Shown: piece after piece, positions 1 to 9,800 of the stretch | Position numbering within the stretch: the stretch's first letter is position 1 | Layout of the letters: every line of letters starts with the position of its first letter | Assembly: GCA_039654915.1 (NCBI GenBank) | Contig: CM077594.1 | Coordinates: 33,763,001 to 33,827,000 of the forward strand | DNA length: 64,000 bases | Origin: Aquilaria yunnanensis | Lineage: Eukaryota > Streptophyta > Magnoliopsida > Malvales > Thymelaeaceae | Direction: 5' to 3' | Position numbers and translations under genes: made by a program | Notes under the pieces: model-generated | What the model was told of the DNA's origin: nothing | Seen by the model: the letters and a program-made list of their open reading frames with translations, nothing else | The model's database searches: none

Positions 1-1197
1 CTTGACCCAATGGTCTTGGGCCCCACACTTGTGGCAACCACTGGAAGCTTTATAGCATGGCTTATAGCCATGGAACTTCCCACACTTGGAGCATTGGGGA
101 CCAGGTGTCTGTGGTCCCTTCTCCTGCTTAAATTCTTTTCTGCTCCCATTATGCTCAGCCTCTTCTCTTGGCCTCTTCTGAAACTGGCCTTTCTGAACTC
201 TGCTGCTACTCCCAGGGCCACTTCTGTACTGCTCCTGAAATTCTTGCTCCAATGCCAGTGCACTTTGCATCACAGAGTAATAGTCTCTGGCTCCAACTGC
301 TCTGAGGATCTGCCTCAGTTCAGGTCTTAGACCCCTCACAAATCTCTTTGTCTTCAGCTCCTCCTCACCATTGTATTGGGGTGCATATCTGATCAGGCTA
401 TTAAACCTCTGCTCATACTCAAGAACACTGAGATTTCCTTGCTTTAACTGATCAAATTCTACCTGTTTCTTATCCTTTTGAGCCTCGCTCACATACTGTT
501 GGTGGAAGACTCTGAGAAAGTCTGGCCACCTCATGGATCTTCTCATCAAAAGTGGTTTCCTGCGGTTCCTCTCCTGGTGTGTCCTCTGAACTGTTCTCCA
601 CCACAGCTCTGCATGCCCTTCCAGCCTGAATGTAGCCAGAAGTACCTTCTGAGTGGCTGTCACCTCCATTCTTTCAAAGATCTTTTCTAACTGATAAATC
701 CAGAACTCCGCCTCATCTGGTTCACAACCACCTCTGTAGATAGGAGGTTTCAATGCCAGGAATCCCTCCAGCTGGCCCTCCTTTAATTCACTCCTTCTAT
801 GCCGTCCTCTGTTGGCAGTTGAATTTCTGGTCCTTTCTCTATATGTTCTTCCTCTGGCTGGGTGTTCAGGGAGAGGCTCAGTCCTCCTGCTGTATATATA
901 TGCATCTAGCTCCTCAAGGTCTGGGCTATCACTTTCCTCTTCAGTTTTATGCTCCTGCCTGATTTCAGACCTCATCCTCCTTGATCTGGGATGTCTTTTC
1001 TCTTCATCAGTTTCCTCTTCTGGAATACCTCCATTATTGCTGTGCTGATCCAAATCCACTGGCTCTTTGCCAGGTCTCCTTCCCACTCTTCTACCTTCTG
1101 TTTTAGAATTTTCTCCTGTTTGCACCTGTTCTGGGTTTTCCTGTACTGGAGGTTGGCCTCTAGCCAAGAGTTGCATTCCAGTCACTATCTGTGTCAT
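1..1197 (-). CDS. gag: Retrotransposon Gag polyprotein, partial (C-terminus off the left edge)
   Basis: This open frame has 399 codons without a stop and continues past the window edge. It would form the structural capsid/nucleocapsid of the element. Residues are numbered from Met at 1197. An acidic, charged N-terminal part (about 25-115) is followed by the capsid core: LWW at 198-200, the segment around QGNLSVLEYEQRF at 253-265, and RFVRGLRPELR at 285-295, all typical of the Retrotrans_gag family. A basic linker leads to two zinc knuckles. The first is C369-x2-C372-x3-H376-x4-C381, one residue shorter than the canonical spacing. The second is C388-x2-C391-x4-H396, with its last Cys beyond the edge. 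The start is uncertain: the same frame is open upstream to 1431 except for one TAG at 1206-1204, so Met1197 may be internal to the ancestral protein. Confidence 0.88.
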   Translation of the reverse strand, partial: MTQIVTGMQLLARGQPPVQENPEQVQTGENSKTEGRRVGRRPGKEPVDLDQHSNNGGIPEEETDEEKRHPRSRRMRSEIRQEHKTEEESDSPDLEELDAYIYSRRTEPLPEHPARGRTYRERTRNSTANRGRHRRSELKEGQLEGFLALKPPIYRGGCEPDEAEFWIYQLEKIFERMEVTATQKVLLATFRLEGHAELWWRTVQRTHQERNRRKPLLMRRSMRWPDFLRVFHQQYVSEAQKDKKQVEFDQLKQGNLSVLEYEQRFNSLIRYAPQYNGEEELKTKRFVRGLRPELRQILRAVGARDYYSVMQSALALEQEFQEQYRSGPGSSSRVQKGQFQKRPREEAEHNGSRKEFKQEKGPQTPGPQCSKCGKFHGYKPCYKASSGCHKCGAQDHWVK

Positions 1198-1203
1198 TGT
1201 TAC

Positions 1204-1431
1204 CTATAAGTTTTCCATCATCTGTTCCATTCTGTCTTCTCTGTTTCTGCTGGGTTCAGGTATCTGGGACCTGGTATTTGGCTGTCTTGCCAAGTTATGA
1301 TCATCTTGTGCATTCTGCCTTTGGGCAGTTTCATCAGGCATTTCTTGCCTGGCACTTGGCTCTCTCGCCAAGGTATGCTCTTTTTGAGCAACTTGTCTCA
1401 GGGTATTTCTTTCCCTGGTTCTAGTTCTCAT
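1204..1431 (-). pseudogene. N-terminal gag segment separated from gag by an in-frame TAG
   Basis: A 75-codon frame starts at ATG 1431, 108 bp inside the primer-binding site, and ends at TAG 1206-1204. It is in exactly the same frame as the long gag frame, whose first ATG is two codons after the stop. The peptide is very rich in Arg, Glu and Gln. It contains an imperfect 26-residue tandem repeat: AQKEHTLAREPSARQ at 15-29 and AQDDHNLARQPNTRS at 41-55. A weaker LARGQP echo lies past the stop. The shared frame and repeat argue that this was the original gag N-terminus broken by a point nonsense change. A leaky stop, or a genuine short upstream ORF, is less likely but not excluded. Confidence 0.6.
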
Positions 1432-1567
1432 TCCTGCACTTTAAAATTGCAGCCATTTATATATATCCATGTATGCATATGCATGTCTTATGTGACCCTA
1501 TGTGGGAACTTGACTAGGCTAACTACTTCTCAAATCCTGCTCTGATACCACCGCAGCAGGTCTGCTC
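1432..1567 (-). other. Retrotransposon untranslated leader between LTR and gag
   Basis: This is a 136-bp non-coding stretch holding the primer-binding site near its LTR end. The remainder is AT-rich, with a TATATATA run near 1458-1465 and ATG-containing alternations around 1468-1485. No splice or packaging motif could be assigned. Confidence 0.7.
1539..1550 (-). other. Primer-binding site complementary to tRNA-iMet
   Basis: On the minus strand this reads TGGTATCAGAGC, complementary to the 3' end of plant initiator methionine tRNA. This is the most common primer site of plant LTR retrotransposons. It lies 17 bp inside the LTR end at 1568. That is somewhat farther than the usual few bases, but it fixes both the orientation of the element and the inner LTR boundary. 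Confidence 0.9.
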
Positions 1568-1714
1568 TGTCACACCCCACACAGGCCCCAGCCCATGCAC
1601 ACTCTGTGCCTCTCACCAACCACTACCCTGAAGGTCCAGAATACTTGGGTCTTTAAGAGTTATCATCAGAGTTTAGTTACCTAACCTTCATTAAGTAGAT
1701 TATTGGGCATTCTT

Positions 1715-1740
1715 TTTATTGGCCTGGGAGGTGGCCCAGG
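1715..1740 (-). promoter_or_regulatory. Candidate LTR poly(A) signal with adjoining hairpin
   Basis: The minus strand reads a perfect hairpin (CCTGGG / CCCAGG, 6-nt loop, 1740-1723), then two bases, then AATAAA (1720-1715). It lies about 147 bp before the LTR 3' end at 1568, where an R/U5 boundary would be expected. The signal is short and could occur by chance in AT-rich sequence; the hairpin and position raise confidence. Confidence 0.45.
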
Positions 1741-1938
1741 ATGTCCCTGCTTATTTTAGACCAAGACCTTGCAGCTTAAGCAAGCCCAACCCATTACTTG
1801 CAAAACAAGCAACACTTGCACTTTTTCCTTTAAGTGCTTAACTTGTGTGCAATCAAGTGTACTAGTCTTATGCATGGCAACAAAGAAGCCCATATCCATT
1901 TTCAAGCTTAAAAACACATACATATATGATGATGAGCA

Positions 1939-3774
1939 TTCGGCCAAGTATAGTACACAAGGAAGCCAGCATCAAAACATCATGCTGATAGTCATAAAGT
2001 CCAAAGAAACTTGGCTAACATACAGCCAACAAGTCCAACATACAAAGTCCACTAAGGCCCAAAATGCATAAGTCCAACATGGGCCCAAAAGTGCTTAAGT
2101 CCACAACTCAACAACAACTACATGGCAATCATGCCAAGGATGCAAATGGGCCCAAAACTTGCAGCCCAATTCTCACATAGCCCATATGTACACAACTACC
2201 CATAATGCTCAAAGGGTACTACAAAATGTGCACTATAGGTACAAGTCCAAAAGACCAAGTTATTGGTCTCCAAAGCCCACCAAGTCTCAAATGCCAAAAG
2301 CCCACTCAACCAACACCTCCTAGCTCAAGTCCCACAGCTAATCTCCTGCAAAACTTAATCCATTAAATTCGGCCTACATAAGACCATGGAATAAAATGCA
2401 CATTTCAAGCCAAGAATTTGTTGGCACACATACCTTGGACAATAAGTAAACTTGGTACACAAAAACCAAGAAGTCCAAACAGAAGCACAATTACTCAAGC
2501 TCTTTACCCTTTCCTGAAAATTCAACCAATAAGGGCAGTGAGTTTAAAACTCAGTAAGGATTCACACAACTCCAAAGGAGTTCATATTGTTAAGCATAAG
2601 CTTAACCTCCATAATCAAGCTAGTACCTACATCCAAAGACACAAAGACAAGGAAAATACAATTTGGCCGAAGCCTATATTCAACATATATCAATAATAAG
2701 TTGGTTAGCATGCACAATCAATCAACAAAAGCACACAAACTCACACACACACCACTTCTTCAGTTCGGCCATAGCCACTAGCAAGTGCTCATGTACAATT
2801 TTGCACACCATTTCTTCATGAAATCATCTCCATTCCCCTCGAGCTCTCAAGTGCTTGATGGATTGGCCAAACCCACCAAGAACTTTACACTTGCCATTCA
2901 TTGATTAGCTAATCAACCCATGGAACCATTAATTCCATATTGCCCTTCAAGCATACTAACATCACTTGGCAAATCTTGACCATCAATTAGTAGCTTCAAT
3001 TACTTGTCATTAATCATGGAAAATATACCAAGCACAAGTAATTCATGAATCCTTACCACACTTTTTAGCTTGAGTAAATTCGGCCTTGTTGGATTTCTTC
3101 CAAGTTAAGTTTGAAACTTCAACTTCAATGGTGTTTTGGTTAGTTTGTCCAACACAAGCTTGAATGTCTTAATCCAAGCTTCAATCTCCAAGTCCAAGTT
3201 ACCTTTCATTTTCGGCCATAAACACAGCCACCATGAGTTTCACATATCATTCACATAAACTCATGAAGTCATCATTTCCATGCCAAAACACCATGAACTC
3301 ACCAAGAACACTCAAGAACAAACATGCACACCATTCGGCCAACTAGTGTTCTTTGGTGGTTTAGCTTCAAACTTTCGGTCCAAGGTTCTCCTAACACAAT
3401 ACAGCCTTCCTTTAGTCAATATAACTCTTATTCATGGAAAACATACCATGGATTTAAGTAATCTTGAGCTTTTACCTCAAGAACAAGGCTGAAAATTCTG
3501 GACTTGCACAACCGAGCTCCAAATCAACATGCAACACCAAGAACACCAAGTAAACTTCAAGAGAACTTCATGAACATGCATGAACATATTCGGCCATGCC
3601 TTGTTCCTTCAAGAACAAGCTCAAATCTTGACGCTCAACAAGGTATCTTCAAGAGTTTTGCTGGAAATTTGGATGTACACTCAAGAACACTCAAGTTTCG
3701 GCCAAGAATCAAGATGAACAAGTGAAGAACAAGCAAGAACATGGAAGAACATGGAAGAGCTTTGTGTTTCGGCC
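1939..3774. repeat. Cluster of TTCGGCC heptamers inside the LTR
   Basis: Nine copies of TTCGGCC lie on the plus strand, starting at 1939, 2368, 2764, 3079, 3211, 3334, 3589, 3697 and 3768. One copy is on the opposite strand (2665-2671), and there is a near-match at 3374. Most are flanked by A/T on the left and A/T on the right. Element-sense reading is GGCCGAA. The spacing is irregular, so this is not a simple tandem repeat. Function is unknown. Confidence 0.8.
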
Positions 3775-4827
3775 AAGTGCTCTCCAAAACCAACAAAGGC
3801 AGCAACTAAATGACAACTCCAAGGAATGTTTGCTGCATAAGAAGGCCGCCCACTCTAGTGCACAATAAACAACAATTTTCAGCATTATTCAATGCAATAT
3901 TCCAAGCATATTCTCCCAAGCACTAACCCATTTCATGTAATATATTAGTCAAGCATGGCAGCTGCATTTTTGGGTGGCGGACAAAGGCTTCCAGCCTTGG
4001 ATTGATTAATCAAAGTTGGCTTAAATGCCAAGGAAATCCCCCAACTAATTTGCATGGCGCCTCCAACCCTCCATGTCTCCATACTTCCATTCTAGCCACC
4101 AAATTCAATGCAATTTCCAGCATTTCTTTTTAAATTGTTGGCCCACATGCCAAGTACACAAAATGTGGACATAATTGCATTATTATACCATATAAAATTC
4201 GTCCATCACACCATTCTTTTAGCAATAATTAATTCCATCTTCCATCATCACCAATAAACAAATCAATCATGCTCCACCATGAATAAACAATTCATATCTT
4301 TGTCCAAGGTTTACCTTATTTTAATGGCTCCACTAGGCAACTTCCAATATTTTAATAGCTCCACTAACACTTCCAATTAATTAATTCAAGTCAAGTTGGT
4401 TGCCCATTGACCAAGAGCCACAATATTGGCTTACCTCATCTTTAGCCATCTCACAAAATTGCATCGCTAAATTTGTCCATCCTTGGTTTGTAGTTTTAAT
4501 TCCAGCACTAGTCCAAGGTTTTCAATTGAGTCTTCAAACTTTATTTCTTGCCAAGTCATACATAGTTTTTCATGTATGTGCAATTTGGCCCATAGTATTG
4601 CATAGTTCCATGTTAGTCACTAGTTACCAGTCCAGTTTGGTACTAGAACTTTATTTCATGGCATAGTTCACATAGAACTTTTGTATGTGTAATTAAAACA
4701 CATAATTCACATAGTCTTGTACTCTCATCACTAAGACCATGTTCAAACAAGTCCCTCTTGTACTTAATTTCATGTCTTCATCATTCTCTTCTTGGCCATA
4801 GCCAAGTACTAACTGGTGGTCCTGACA

Positions 4828-4832
4828 TCCTT
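4828..4832. other. Presumed target-site duplication (one copy) of the LTR element
   Basis: TCCTT directly follows the LTR end and is the first five bases of a satellite monomer. LTR integrases of this type usually duplicate 5 bp, so the other copy should lie immediately left of the 3' LTR, outside the window. Confidence 0.5.
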
Positions 4833-5010
4833 AACCTCAAACTTCAATCAATTTTTCAAACACAGTCAATTTTCTCGAACGATAGGAGAGTTCCTGTCGT
4901 AGAGGTTCTAAAGAAATCTCCTTAACCTCAAACTTCAATCAATTTTTCTAACACAGTCCATTTTTCTCCAACGATAGCTGAGTTCCTGTCGTACAGGTTA
5001 TAAGGAAATC

Positions 5011-5069
5011 TCCTTAACCTCAAACTTCAATGATATGAGACTTTCAGTCGTAGAGGTTCTAAGGAAATA
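5011..5069 (+). repeat. 59-bp truncated monomer (monomer 3 of the HOR)
   Basis: The middle of the monomer, from the first T-run to the start of the central dyad, is missing. CTTCAAT is followed directly by GATATGAGACTTTCAG. It is present once in every HOR copy and is the easiest landmark of the unit. It resembles the short TTTCAG-bearing monomer of the 422-bp cassettes in the right half, with a further deletion. Confidence 0.9.
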
Positions 5070-5160
5070 TCCTTAACCTCAAACTTCAATCAACTTTTCA
5101 AACCAAGTCAATTTTGTCGTACGATAGGAGAGTTAATGTTGCAGAGATTCTAAGGAAATC

Positions 5161-5234
5161 TCCTCAACCTCAAACTTCAATCAATTTTTCTCCAACAAGA
5201 AGAGAGTTCCAGTCGTAGAGATTGTAAGGAAATC
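5161..5234 (+). repeat. 74-bp short monomer (monomer 5 of the HOR)
   Basis: This monomer lacks about 17 bp between the two internal copies of TCAATTTT, so CAATTTTTC runs directly into TCCAACAAG. The same junction occurs in many short monomers across the right half of the array. Confidence 0.9.
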
Positions 5235-5508
5235 TCCTTAACCTCGAACATCAATCAATTTTTTTAACACAGTGAACCTTCTCCAATGACAGAAGAGTTC
5301 TTGTCGTACAGGTTATAAGGAAATGTCCTTAACCTCAAACTTCAATCAATTTTTCAAACACAGTCACTTTTTCTCTAACGATAGGAGAGTTCCTGTCGTA
5401 GACGTTCAAAGGAAATCTCTTTAACCTCAAACTTGAATGAATTTTTCAAACCAGTCCATTTTTCTCAAACGAAAGGAGAGTTCCTGTCGTACAGGTTATA
5501 AGGAAATC

Positions 5509-5874
5509 TGCTTAACCTCAATCCTCAATCAATCTTTCAAACACAGTCAATTTTCTCCAATGATAAAAGAGTTCCTGCTGTTGAGGTTATAAGGAAATCT
5601 CCTTAACCTCAAACTTTAATCAATTTTTAAAACACAATCAATTTTTGTTCATCGATAGGAGAGTTCCTGTCATAGGGGTTCTAAGGAAATCTCCTTAACC
5701 TCAAACTTTAACCAATTTTTCAAACACAGTCAATTTTCTCGAACGATAAGAGAGTTTCTGTCGTAGAGGTTCTAAGGAAATCTCCTTAACCTCAAACTTC
5801 AATCAATTTTTCAAACACAGTCCATTTTTCTCCAACGATAGCTGAGTTCCTATCGTACAGGTTATAAGGAAATC
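5509..5874 (+). repeat. 366-bp tetramer sub-unit (HOR monomers 9-12)
   Basis: The four monomers are diagnosed by the bases just before the central dyad: CTCCAATGATA, TTGTTCATCGATA, CTCGAACGATA, then CTCCAACGATAGCTGAG with a TACAGG tail. The same order appears in monomers 18-21 (6333-6698) and 22-2 (6699-7064), each exactly 366 bp. Confidence 0.8.
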
Positions 5875-6881
5875 TCATTAACCTCAAACTTCAATCAATT
5901 TTTTAAACATAGTCACTTTTTCTCCAACGATAGGAGAGTTCCTGTCGTAGACGTTCAAAAGAAATCTCCTTAAACTCAAACTTGAATCAATTTTTCAAAA
6001 ACAGTCCATTTTTCTCCAACGATTGGAGAGTTCCTGTCGTTCAGGTTATAAGGAAATCTCCTTAACCTCAATCCTCAATCAATTTTTCAAACACAGTCAA
6101 TTTTCTCCAATGATAAAAGAGTTCCTACCGTAGAAGTTATAAGAAAATCTCCTTAACCTCAAACTTCAATCAGTTTTCCAAACACAGTCAATTTTTCCCC
6201 AACGATAGAAAAATTCTTGTCATAGTGGTTCAAAGGAAATCTCCTTAACGTCAAACATCAATCAATTTTTCAAACACAGTCAATTTTCTCCAACGATAGG
6301 AGAGTTCCTGTCGAACAGGTTTTAAGGAAATCTCCTTAACCTCAAACCTCAACCAATTTTTCAAACACTGTCAATTTTCTCCAATGATAAGAGACTTCCT
6401 GTCGTAGAGGTTCTAAGGAAATTTCCTAAACCTCAAACTTTAATGAATTTTTCAAACACAATCAATTTTTCTTCAACGATAAGAGAGTTCCTGTGATAGA
6501 GGTTCTAAGGAAATCTCCTTAACCTCAAACTTTAATCAATTTTTCAAACACAGTCAATTTTCTCGAACGATAGGAGAGTTCATATCGTAGAGGTTCTAAG
6601 GAAATCTCCTTAACCTCAAACTTCAATCAATTTTTCAAACACAGTCCATTTTTCTCCAACGATAGGAGAGTCCCTATCGTACAGGTTATAAGGAAATCTC
6701 CTTAACCTCAAACCTCAATCAATTTTTCAAGCACAGTCAATTTTCTCCAATGATAAGAGACTTTCTGTTGTAGAGGTTCTAAGGAAATCTCCTAAACCTC
6801 AAACTTTAATCAATTTCTCAAACACAATCAATTTTTCTTCAACGATAGGAGAGTTCCTGTCATAGAGGTTCTAAGGAAATC

Positions 6882-9800
6882 TCCTTAACCTCAAACTTCA
6901 ATCAATTTTTCAAACACAGTCAATTTTCTCGAACGATAGGAGAGTTCCTGTCGTAGAGGTTCTAAAGAAATCTCCTTAACCTCAAACTTCAATCAATTTT
7001 TCTAACACAGTCCATTTTTCTCCAACGATAGCTGAGTTCCTGTCGTACAGGTTATAAGGAAATCTCCTTAACCTCAAACTTCAATGATATGAGACTTTCA
7101 GTCGTAGAGGTTCTAAGGAAATATCCTTAACCTCAAACTTCAATCAACTTTTCAAACCAAGTCAATTTTGTCGTACGATAGGAGAGTTAATGTTGCAGAG
7201 ATTCTAAGGAAATCTCCTCAACCTCAAACTTCAATCAATTTTTCTCCAACAAGAAGAGAGTTCCAGTCGTAGAGATTGTAAGGAAATCTCCTTAACCTCG
7301 AACATCAATCAATTTTTTTAACACAGTGAACCTTCTCCAACGACAGAAGAGTTCTTGTCGTACAGGTTATAAGGAAATGTCCTTAACCTCAAACTTCAAT
7401 CAATTTTTCAAACACAGTCACTTTTTCTCTAACGATAGGAGAGTTCCTGTCGTAGACGTTCAAAGGAAATCTCTTTAACCTCAAACTTGAATGAATTTTT
7501 CAAACCAGTCCATTTTTCTCAAACGAAAGGAGAGTTCCTGTCGTACAGGTTATAAGGAAATCTGCTTAACCTCAATCCTCAATCAATCTTTCAAACACAG
7601 TCAATTTTCTCCAATGATAAAAGAGTTCCTGCTGTTGAGGTTATAAGGAAATCTCCTTAACCTCAAACTTTAATCAATTTTTAAAACACAATCAATTTTT
7701 GTTCATCGATAGGAGAGTTCCTGTCATAGGGGTTCTAAGGAAATCTCCTTAACCTCAAACTTTAACCAATTTTTCAAACACAGTCAATTTTCTCGAACGA
7801 TAAGAGAGTTTCTGTCGTAGAGGTTCTAAGGAAATCTCCTTAACCTCAAACTTCAATCAATTTTTCAAACACAGTCCATTTTTCTCCAACGATAGCTGAG
7901 TTCCTATCGTACAGGTTATAAGGAAATCTCATTAACCTCAAACTTCAATCAATTTTTTAAACATAGTCACTTTTTCTCCAACGATAGGAGAGTTCCTGTC
8001 GTAGACGTTCAAAAGAAATCTCCTTAAACTCAAACTTGAATCAATTTTTCAAAAACAGTCCATTTTTCTCCAACGATTGGAGAGTTCCTGTCGTTCAGGT
8101 TATAAGGAAATCTCCTTAACCTCAATCCTCAATCAATTTTTCAAACACAGTCAATTTTCTCCAATGATAAAAGAGTTCCTACCGTAGAAGTTATAAGAAA
8201 ATCTCCTTAACCTCAAACTTCAATCAGTTTTCCAAACACAGTCAATTTTTCCCCAACGATAGAAAAATTCTTGTCATAGTGGTTCAAAGGAAATCTCCTT
8301 AACGTCAAACATCAATCAATTTTTCAAACACAGTCAATTTTCTCCAACGATAGGAGAGTTCCTGTCGAACAGGTTTTAAGGAAATCTCCTTAACCTCAAA
8401 CCTCAACCAATTTTTCAAACACTGTCAATTTTCTCCAATGATAAGAGACTTCCTGTCGTAGAGGTTCTAAGGAAATTTCCTAAACCTCAAACTTTAATGA
8501 ATTTTTCAAACACAATCAATTTTTCTTCAACGATAAGAGAGTTCCTGTGATAGAGGTTCTAAGGAAATCTCCTTAACCTCAAACTTTAATCAATTTTTCA
8601 AACACAGTCAATTTTCTCGAACGATAGGAGAGTTCATATCGTAGAGGTTCTAAGGAAATCTCCTTAACCTCAAACTTCAATCAATTTTTCAAACACAGTC
8701 CATTTTTCTCCAACGATAGGAGAGTCCCTATCGTACAGGTTATAAGGAAATCTCCTTAACCTCAAACCTCAATCAATTTTTCAAGCACAGTCAATTTTCT
8801 CCAATGATAAGAGACTTTCTGTTGTAGAGGTTCTAAGGAAATCTCCTAAACCTCAAACTTTAATCAATTTCTCAAACACAATCAATTTTTCTTCAACGAT
8901 AGGAGAGTTCCTGTCATAGAGGTTCTAAGGAAATCTCCTTAACCTCAAACTTCAATCAATTTTTCAAACACAGTCAATTTTCTCGAACGATAGGAGAGTT
9001 CCTGTCGTAGAGGTTCTAAAGAAATCTCCTTAACCTCAAACTTCAATCAATTTTTCTAACACAGTCCATTTTTCTCCAACGATAGCTGAGTTCCTGTCGT
9101 ACAGGTTATAAGGAAATCTCCTTAACCTCAAACTTCAATGATATGAGACTTTCAGTCGTAGAGGTTCTAAGGAAATATCCTTAACCTCAAACTTCAATCA
9201 ACTTTTCAAACCAAGTCAATTTTGTCGTACGATAGGAGAGTTAATGTTGCAGAGATTCTAAGGAAATCTCCTCAACCTCAAACTTCAATCAATTTTTCTC
9301 CAACAAGAAGAGAGTTCCAGTCGTAGAGATTGTAAGGAAATCTCCTTAACCTCGAACATCAATCAATTTTTTTAACACAGTGAACCTTCTCCAACGACAG
9401 AAGAGTTCTTGTCGTACAGGTTATAAGGAAATGTCCTTAACCTCAAACTTCAATCAATTTTTCAAACACAGTCACTTTTTCTCTAACGATAGGAGAGTTC
9501 CTGTCGTAGACGTTCAAAGGAAATCTCTTTAACCTCAAACTTGAATGAATTTTTCAAACCAGTCCATTTTTCTCAAACGAAAGGAGAGTTCCTGTCGTAC
9601 AGGTTATAAGGAAATCTGCTTAACCTCAATCCTCAATCAATCTTTCAAACACAGTCAATTTTCTCCAATGATAAAAGAGTTCCTGCTGTTGAGGTTATAA
9701 GGAAATCTCCTTAACCTCAAACTTTAATCAATTTTTAAAACACAATCAATTTTTGTTCATCGATAGGAGAGTTCCTGTCATAGGGGTTCTAAGGAAATCT

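Larger units (their letters stand above)
1..4827 (-). mobile_element. 5' portion of a Ty3/gypsy-type LTR retrotransposon inserted in the satellite array
   Basis: Reading leftward on the minus strand, the order is LTR (4827 to 1568), a 17-bp gap, a tRNA-iMet primer-binding site, a leader, and gag running off the window. This is the 5' half of an autonomous-type element; pol and the 3' LTR would lie left of position 1. The gag has a Retrotrans_gag-like core and two zinc knuckles, the arrangement usual in plant Ty3/gypsy elements. A chromovirus (Tekay/Del-like) assignment is my guess from the knuckle pattern and was not tested. The outer end (4827) abuts satellite sequence directly, so the element entered the array after that array existed. 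Confidence 0.9.
1568..4827 (-). repeat. 5' long terminal repeat, about 3.26 kb
   Basis: The plus-strand boundaries are TGTCACACCCCA at 1568 and GGTCCTGACA ending at 4827, giving matched TGTCA...TGACA termini. The outer end touches satellite sequence at 4828 and the inner end is followed by the primer site. There is no long ORF of any recognised family; the short open frames inside are chance. Content visible: a poly(A) signal with an adjacent hairpin near the inner end, many AAGTCCA-type short repeats at about 1960-2330, and a cluster of TTCGGCC motifs at 1939-3774. The length is large for an LTR but within the range known for plant Ty3/gypsy elements. The partner LTR is outside the window, so the ends rest on motif and junction only. 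Confidence 0.85.
4828..6881 (+). repeat. Reference HOR unit (copy 1) with 23 monomers
   Basis: Monomer starts are 4828, 4919, 5011, 5070, 5161, 5235, 5326, 5418, 5509, 5600, 5692, 5783, 5875, 5967, 6059, 6150, 6242, 6333, 6424, 6516, 6607, 6699 and 6790. Twenty-one are 91-92 bp; monomer 3 is 59 bp and monomer 5 is 74 bp. Monomers 9-12, 18-21 and 22-2 form three related 366-bp tetramers. Monomers 7-8 resemble 13-14 (549 bp apart). This copy has a private T at 5287 where all others have C. Confidence 0.93.

Noticed and set aside
10..1545. Several plus-strand open frames of 69-106 codons
   Set aside because: All lie antisense to the gag frame or leader and show no recognisable domain; the minus-strand gag frame explains the openness.
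1756..4666. Short open frames on both strands inside the LTR
   Set aside because: Composition is ordinary LTR DNA and the frames share no family motif or start context.
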